Assembly (NCBI GenBank): GCA_030054235.1
Contig: JASGCG010000039.1
Coordinates: forward strand, 1 to 9,256
Source: Bacteroidia bacterium
Lineage (GTDB): Bacteria; Planctomycetota; Phycisphaerae; Phycisphaerales; SM1A02
Reading direction: 5' to 3'
Length of the DNA: 9,256 bases
Part shown: positions 6,282 to 9,256 of the stretch, one piece after another
How positions within the stretch are numbered: position 1 is the stretch's first letter
Layout: each line of letters begins with the position of its first letter
Translations under genes and position numbers: made by a program
The notes under the pieces: generated by a model
Told to the model about the DNA's origin: nothing
What the model saw: the letters and a program-made list of their open reading frames with translations, nothing else
Database searches by the model: none

Positions 6282-6286
6282 TTAAT
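6259..6286 (+). promoter_or_regulatory. Possible sigma70-type promoter for the rightward block
   Basis: TTGACT (6259-6264) resembles a -35 box and GTTAAT (6281-6286) a weak -10 box at 16-nt spacing. A T7 run lies just upstream, and the stretch is among the most AT-rich of the window. The first rightward start codon is about 40 nt downstream. The -10 match is only 4 of 6 and the host sigma factor is unknown. No clear promoter for the leftward Rep gene was found. Confidence 0.35.
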
Positions 6287-6298
6287 GGTTGGCCGTAC

Positions 6299-6320
6299 AG
6301 GGATTTTTTCCCTCAAGGAG
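6299..6320 (+). promoter_or_regulatory. Leader hairpin and AAGGAG ribosome binding site of the first rightward gene
   Basis: AGGGA-TTTTT-TCCCT (6299-6313) can form a 5-bp hairpin directly before AAGGAG (6315-6320), which sits 8 nt before the ATG at 6329. This is the best Shine-Dalgarno of the rightward block. The hairpin lies next to it rather than over it, so it could stabilise the messenger or keep the site open. Confidence 0.6.
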
Positions 6321-6328
6321 CCCAAGAC

Positions 6329-6802
6329 ATGTTTCCTATCCTCACCCCAGGACGACGCCTCGCTTCCATTCCAGTCTTCCTCCCCAGCAATCGCGTCACC
6401 AGCGGCGATGACGTCATCGTCATGACTCGACTCCAATTCTCATGCACCCTCCTCTCCTTCCACGTCAACGCCCCAGCCGACACCACCGTTACCGACCTTC
6501 GCGTTGGCTCTCTCTCTCTCCTGATGCACCCTGCGCCAGCCGCAGTCTTCGCCACACCCCCCACTGACACCCCACCCACCAAAGACGACGTCAGCGCCTT
6601 TGCCGAAGCCGTCGACATCCTCGCGAAGTGCCTCAACCCACCACGCGACCTCATCAACGAAGCAGAGCGCTCCGCCGGCGTCGCGAAGTCCCGCTGTCTC
6701 CCAATGTTCAACCACCTCATCCACGCCGGCATGGAATTTCGCGCCAGCTTCAGTGCGCGAAACGACGGCGACATCCACTCCTTCATCATCGTGGAGAGCT
6801 AA
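6329..6802 (+). CDS. Beta-rich 157-aa hypothetical protein, first gene of the rightward block
   Basis: No family recognised. Residues 30-75 look like consecutive beta strands (VIVMTRLQFSCTLLSFHV, then TTVTDLRVGSLSLLM and a PAPAAVF turn). Residues 85-125 are helical, with one Cys in each of two nearby segments (C101, C123). Residues 130-157 return to strands (GMEFRASFSA, then IHSFIIVE). The order of strands and turns resembles the beta domain of the 237-aa capsid candidate, with a helical insertion, so a small beta-sandwich protein is possible; this rests on pattern only. The ATG at 6329 has AAGGAG 8 nt upstream. The TAA shares an A with the ATG of the next gene (TAATG). The frame is strongly C-rich. 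Confidence 0.82.
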   Translation: MFPILTPGRRLASIPVFLPSNRVTSGDDVIVMTRLQFSCTLLSFHVNAPADTTVTDLRVGSLSLLMHPAPAAVFATPPTDTPPTKDDVSAFAEAVDILAKCLNPPRDLINEAERSAGVAKSRCLPMFNHLIHAGMEFRASFSARNDGDIHSFIIVES

Positions 6803-6969
6803 TGCTCCCCATCACCGAGACCGAGGCGCTCACCACCACTTGCCCCAAGTGCAAGGCCGGTATCGGCACCTTCTGCACCGCAGATGGCAAGCGCCGCCGG
6901 CGCCTTCACGCCGAGCGGTTCACGGCCAAGCGCACGCTCAAGAGCATCGCCAAGAGGCTCTTCTTCTAG
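6802..6969 (+). CDS. 55-aa phage-type zinc-finger protein
   Basis: The pattern CPKCKAGIGTFC followed by TADGKRRRRLHAERF gives C14, C17, C25 and H36 as zinc ligands. The spacing (CPxC, about 7 residues, C, about 10 residues, HxxR) matches the short zinc-finger proteins or domains often seen in phages of high-GC bacteria. The basic patch after C25 and the Lys/Arg C-terminus (KRTLKSIAKR) suggest nucleic-acid binding, so a small regulator is likely. The start overlaps the previous stop by one base (TAATG), which implies translational coupling. The stop TAG at 6967-6969 is followed by a possible coupled GTG (TAGTG). Confidence 0.82.
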   Translation: MLPITETEALTTTCPKCKAGIGTFCTADGKRRRRLHAERFTAKRTLKSIAKRLFF

Positions 6970-7004
6970 TGCGCCTCCAACTCCAACTCGAACAAGAGGC
7001 ACCC

Positions 7005-7265
7005 GTGTTCCCCATCTCCAACCTCGTCGGCACCAACCTCGAGTACCAGTGGAACGGCGCTACCATCGTCGTGGAAGTTGTGCTTCTCCACGTCGAGCTT
7101 GACCCCCACACTGGTCGCCCCGAGCGCATTCACATCGTCATGTGCGACTACCACGGCACCTTCTACACCGACAATCTCACGTTCCACTACCTCGCCACCA
7201 TTCGCCGTAGCAGCGCAGCTCTCTCCCCCAACAACTCCCCCGAGGCCCATCGTGCACACTCCTAA
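7005..7265 (+). CDS. Hypothetical protein, 86 aa (98 aa with an upstream GTG)
   Basis: No family recognised. The protein is mostly beta strands: LEYQWNGATIVVEVVLLHVEL, a DPHTGRPERI turn, then HIVMCDYHGTFYTDNLTFHYLATI, with several His and Tyr residues. The tail is Ser/Ala/Pro-rich and probably disordered. Two starts are possible. GTG at 7005 has AAGAGG 5 nt upstream and gives VFPISNLVG at the start. GTG at 6969 overlaps the previous stop as TAGTG and adds 12 low-complexity residues. I prefer 7005 because of its binding site. The last 14 nt overlap the next gene. Function unknown. Confidence 0.68.
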   Translation: MFPISNLVGTNLEYQWNGATIVVEVVLLHVELDPHTGRPERIHIVMCDYHGTFYTDNLTFHYLATIRRSSAALSPNNSPEAHRAHS

Positions 7266-7800
7266 GCGCCAGCTCCTCGACAAGCTCTATCAGCTCCACC
7301 TCATCGCGACCGCGATGGAGCGCCCCAGCCTACTCACCATCGCCCCCGACCATCACGCCATCGGCAGCTTTCACCCCGGCCGCCGCGTCGGCACCCAGGC
7401 AGACGGCGACGAGCAACAACGCTACCTCTCGATGGAGCCCTACGACGACATCGTCCGCCTCGCAGTCGCCGGCACTCGCGGTTCCCACGCTCGATGCGAC
7501 GGATACCGCCGACTGAATCACAAGTGGACGGCGTGGCAGTGCTGGTTTCTCACCATCTCCTCGTTTCATCTCCTCACCGACGACGAGCGCAAGCGGCGGC
7601 GCGACGACGAGCGAGACCTACTCAAGAGCCACGCCACCGACACACGAGCGCTCTCCGTGCTGCGTCTTCTCCTTCTGCACCATGCGGCGCGCCACAACGT
7701 GACCATCACCACCCGCGACGCGGCGACCATCATCGCCGTGACGAAGACGAGCCCAGGCAACCCCACCACCGTTTACAGCGACGGCAACATCCTTTTCTAG
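7252..7800 (+). CDS. Hypothetical protein, 182 aa
   Basis: No family recognised. I chose the GTG at 7252 because GAGG lies 6 nt upstream. The open frame reaches back to 7078, but that part overlaps the 86-aa gene and is only Ser/Thr/Pro. The N-terminal helix (5-24, KRQLLDKLYQLHLIATAMER) is followed by a region with several Gly and His (30-60). A Trp-rich segment comes next (about 93-105, NHKWTAWQCWFL), then a charged helix (111-129, DDERKRRRDDERD) and a final Leu/His helix (about 135-150) before strand-like residues. The ordering of helices would suit a small regulatory or host-takeover protein, but nothing shows its role. It is linked to the next gene by 14 nt carrying GAGAGG. Confidence 0.75.
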   Translation: MHTPKRQLLDKLYQLHLIATAMERPSLLTIAPDHHAIGSFHPGRRVGTQADGDEQQRYLSMEPYDDIVRLAVAGTRGSHARCDGYRRLNHKWTAWQCWFLTISSFHLLTDDERKRRRDDERDLLKSHATDTRALSVLRLLLLHHAARHNVTITTRDAATIIAVTKTSPGNPTTVYSDGNILF

Positions 7801-7814
7801 AGAGGCACCACACC

Positions 7815-8408
7815 ATGAGCAACCGCACCATCCCCGGCACCAACATCCCCACCACCAACATCCCCACCGGCGCGGACTTCTCCAACCCCGCCGACGTCTC
7901 CCACAACATCCACGACGCCATCACCGTCGACACGTCCATTGACGACAACGCCGCGGCCGACGCCGCAGCCGCCATCCTCGCCGGCGCCACCCTCGCCCAG
8001 AAGGACTACCAGCGCGGGATGACCGTCGAGGAGCTGGCCGCTGAGGCGCGGCGCGACCTCGAGGAGATGGAGGAGCTGCGCGCTACGCGCGAGCGCAATC
8101 AGGCCATCATCGACGCCGAGAACCGCGACGACGCTACCGCCATGGTTCTCGAGGACATCGACCGCGCCATCCGCGGCGACAAGCCCCGCCATGCGGCCTT
8201 TGGCATCGAGGACAACGGCACCATCATCATCACCATCCCCATCGACAGCATCATCGAATGGGGCCGCCTCCAAGCGATTCTCGACGGCGCATCCCACTAC
8301 AGCGCCATCCTCACCAGCCGCATCCGCCTCCATGGCCACGTCACCCTGAACAACGGCGACCGCAACGTGAAGCTTGTCGCCAGCGACCGCAGCATCAAGC
8401 CCTTCTAG
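7815..8408 (+). CDS. Hypothetical protein, 197 aa, coiled coil plus beta domain
   Basis: No family recognised. The N-terminus (1-30) is Asn/Pro/Thr-rich with a perfect tandem repeat (TNIPT twice). An Ala/Asp-rich stretch (35-60) leads to a long charged helix with coiled-coil character (about 70-120, VEELAAEARRDLEEMEELRA). The C-terminal domain (125-197) is alpha/beta: GTIIITIPIDSII, a helix (GRLQAILDGASHY), then SRIRLHGHVTLNNGDRNVKLV. The ATG at 7815 has GAGAGG (7800-7805) 9 nt upstream, overlapping the previous stop. A 65-nt gap with a small imperfect hairpin (8409-8429) follows. Its coiled coil suggests oligomerisation; function unknown. Confidence 0.8.
   Translation: MSNRTIPGTNIPTTNIPTGADFSNPADVSHNIHDAITVDTSIDDNAAADAAAAILAGATLAQKDYQRGMTVEELAAEARRDLEEMEELRATRERNQAIIDAENRDDATAMVLEDIDRAIRGDKPRHAAFGIEDNGTIIITIPIDSIIEWGRLQAILDGASHYSAILTSRIRLHGHVTLNNGDRNVKLVASDRSIKPF
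7839..7868 (+). repeat. Tandem 15-bp repeat (2 x accaacatccccacc)
   Basis: Two perfect adjacent copies encode TNIPT twice near the start of the 197-aa protein. The repeat is in frame, so copy-number change would lengthen the N-terminal tail without a frameshift. Confidence 0.75.
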
Positions 8409-8473
8409 CTTCGCCGATATGGCGTGAAGAACTTCCACTCCCCTTCCACCAGCTCTACCCCTCCAAGGTGACC

Positions 8474-8683
8474 ATGGCCCGAGAGAAACTGAACCCCGCC
8501 CCCGAAGGCATCACGATGCGCCTAGCGACGTGCCCCGACAACCGCTCGCCCCACTGGGGCAATTGGTCCGGCTCGAAGAAGGACTACCGCTGCACCAAGT
8601 GCGGCGGTCTCCAGGGCAGCTCGCACACCGTCATCCACGACGCGCCACCAGCACCCAAGCGCCGGCGGCGCGGTCGCCGCTAG
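8474..8683 (+). CDS. 69-aa small zinc-ribbon-like protein with Arg-rich tail
   Basis: No named family. C20, H27 and the pair C40-x2-C43 (RCTKCGG) make a plausible four-ligand zinc site, with W28 and W31 nearby; H51 is an alternative ligand. The C-terminus is a basic tail (PKRRRRGRR), which points to nucleic-acid binding. The ATG at 8474 has AAGG 6 nt upstream. It is the last gene of the rightward block: its TAG ends 13 nt before the end of the convergent membrane-protein gene, and a GC hairpin follows. A small transcriptional or replication accessory factor is a reasonable guess. Confidence 0.75.
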   Translation: MAREKLNPAPEGITMRLATCPDNRSPHWGNWSGSKKDYRCTKCGGLQGSSHTVIHDAPPAPKRRRRGRR

Positions 8684-8696
8684 CCACTACCTACGC

Positions 8697-9080
8697 TCAG
8701 ACGATACGAGGCCCCGTCAAGGGGCCTTGCTCCTTTTCGGCGAGGCGCAGCTCTCTCGCCAGCTCGGCAGCGAGCCCAGGGTCGAGCGCGAGGCGCCGGT
8801 CAAGCTCGGCGAGCAACCGCGCGTTGCTCATCTGCTCGAGAACCTGAACCTGAGCGCGCGCAGCAAAGAGGTTGTCCGTCAGACCCTCAGAGAGCGCGTT
8901 GGCGACCCGTTTCTCCAGGAGGGGCACTGCGACCCCTAGCCAGGCCGCAACGGCCGCCAGAACGCCCGCTACGCCCTCTGGAGAGAGGTCGGCCCCCACC
9001 AGCGAGGCCACCCACACCACCAGAGCGGCGAGGGCTAGACGAAATTTCAGTGAATTGAGCAGGAATCGAATGGTCTTCAT
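8697..9080 (-). CDS. 127-aa two-segment membrane protein, holin candidate
   Basis: The N-terminus is short and basic (MKTIRFLLNSLKFR). Two hydrophobic segments follow, about 14-30 (LALAALVVWVASLVGA) and 37-55 (VAGVLAAVAAWLGVAVPLL), separated by a short turn with Asp, Ser and Pro. The rest (57-127) is a charged, soluble helix with many Leu, Ala, Glu and Arg. Two close spans followed by a charged tail is the layout of class II holins, and an M23 peptidase is encoded upstream on the same strand of the circle, so a holin role is plausible. A phage membrane protein of another kind is equally possible. The ATG at 9080 has AGGA about 10 nt upstream. It lies downstream of a terminator-like hairpin, so it may be expressed separately. 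Confidence 0.8.
   Translation of the reverse strand: MKTIRFLLNSLKFRLALAALVVWVASLVGADLSPEGVAGVLAAVAAWLGVAVPLLEKRVANALSEGLTDNLFAARAQVQVLEQMSNARLLAELDRRLALDPGLAAELARELRLAEKEQGPLTGPRIV
8709..8735 (+). terminator. GC hairpin at the convergent gene ends (rightward terminator candidate)
   Basis: AGGCCCC (8709-8715) pairs perfectly with GGGGCCT (8721-8727) over the loop GTCAA, and is followed by TTGCTCCTTTT on the plus strand. It lies 25 nt past the last rightward stop and inside the 3' end of the convergent leftward gene. The T-run is interrupted, so termination may be partial. Confidence 0.5.
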
Positions 9081-9100
9081 TGGAAGGCCATCCTACCCCG

Positions 9101-9134
9101 AAAAGACCCGAGGCCGGGAGTCTTCCCGGCCTCG
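9101..9134 (-). terminator. Strong hairpin with T-run, leftward terminator candidate
   Basis: CGAGGCCGGGA (9109-9119) and TCCCGGCCTCG (9124-9134) form an 11-bp perfect stem with a 4-nt loop. Read leftward, the stem is followed by GGTCTTTTC, a short T-run. On the circle it sits after the 40-aa gene and ends the long leftward block, with only the 127-aa membrane-protein gene beyond. It is the strongest stem I found in the window, so a structural role in single-stranded DNA (packaging or complementary-strand origin) cannot be excluded. Confidence 0.6.
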
Positions 9135-9183
9135 TGCCTCGTCACCCTATCGGAGTGTCGCTGGTGGGCCCTCGGAGCCACCC

Positions 9184-9256
9184 TCAGGCGTCATCACCTT
9201 GGCGCACCGGCGCCGCGCCGTCAACCCCTTCCAGCATCCGAAGCACGCGGCGCACC
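9184..9256 (-). CDS. 3' part of the 40-aa hypothetical protein that crosses the window ends
   Basis: Read on the minus strand from the right edge, one frame is open and ends DGAAPVRQGDDA before TGA at 9184-9186. This frame is continuous with the ATG at 57 only when the shared 7 bases at the two ends are counted once. A strong hairpin with a T-run follows about 50 bp downstream, as expected for the end of an operon. The assignment depends on circularity, which is inferred from the sequence ends. Confidence 0.45.
   Translation of the reverse strand, partial: VRRVLRMLEGVDGAAPVRQGDDA

Noticed and set aside
8409..8429. Imperfect hairpin in the 65-nt gap before the last rightward gene
   Set aside because: One bulge and no T-run; too weak to call a terminator, and the next gene has its own binding site.
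7797..8438. 213-aa minus-strand frame opposite the 197-aa gene
   Set aside because: Val/Asp/Gly-rich low-complexity shadow; the plus-strand gene has a Shine-Dalgarno and a plausible coiled coil and beta domain.
1..9256. tRNA genes, CRISPR arrays, insertion sequences, integrase
   Set aside because: I looked for cloverleaf-like segments, regularly spaced long repeats, transposase and recombinase motifs and saw none.

Overview
The window reads as one complete, small, GC-rich circular replicon of about 9.25 kb, most probably the genome of a compact tailless bacteriophage or phage-like element rather than a piece of a bacterial chromosome. Almost every base is in two tightly packed, divergent gene blocks. 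The blocks start at a 148-bp control region (6181-6328) and meet again around 8690. The two ends carry the same 7 bases (gcgcacc at 1-7 and 9250-9256). When these are overlapped, a small gene reads through the junction without a frame break. The host cannot be named; GC is about two thirds in the rows I counted, so a high-GC bacterium is likely.

Leftward block (minus strand, in transcription order). It begins with a 463-aa HUH rolling-circle initiator with zinc-binding cysteines and a phiX174-gpA-like two-tyrosine motif (4789-6180). Next come a 152-aa protein with hydrophobic ends (4285-4743) and a 173-aa protein with a very basic tail and membrane segments (3752-4273). A 237-aa beta-rich capsid candidate (2978-3691) is followed by a 130-aa transglutaminase-like cysteine protein (2583-2975), a 92-aa membrane or amphipathic peptide (2308-2586) and a 253-aa second beta-rich virion candidate (1534-2295). 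Last are an M23 (LytM) peptidase (716-1537), a 213-aa helical protein (54-695) and a 40-aa protein that crosses the ends of the window (57 to 1, then 9256 to 9184). A strong hairpin with a T-run (9101-9134) follows, then a 127-aa two-segment membrane protein, possibly a holin (8697-9080). Most joints are ATGA or GTGA overlaps, or stops fused to a ribosome binding site (TGAAAGGA).

Rightward block (plus strand): six small genes from 6329 to 8683. These are a 157-aa beta-rich protein, a 55-aa phage-type zinc finger, three unrecognised proteins (86, 182 and 197 aa) and a 69-aa zinc-ribbon-like protein. A 7-bp GC hairpin (8709-8727) lies at the point of convergence.

The control region holds three CTACAG repeats exactly 14 nt apart, a 12+12-nt near-perfect inverted repeat over them, a second competing inverted repeat, an AT-rich patch, a possible sigma70-type promoter and a good AAGGAG site for the first rightward gene. 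It is the best candidate for the replication origin and the switch between the blocks.

How the parts may work together (inference): Rep nicks and replicates the circle, the leftward block makes a virion with membrane-associated proteins plus wall-degrading enzymes, and the rightward block holds small early, regulatory or accessory proteins. No packaging ATPase, portal, terminase, tail gene or integrase is visible. The size, the HUH initiator, the membrane proteins and the lack of an ATPase recall finnlakeviruses (FLiP, circular ssDNA of about 9.2 kb) and corticoviruses (PM2, circular dsDNA of about 10 kb). I see no sequence match that would place it in either group.
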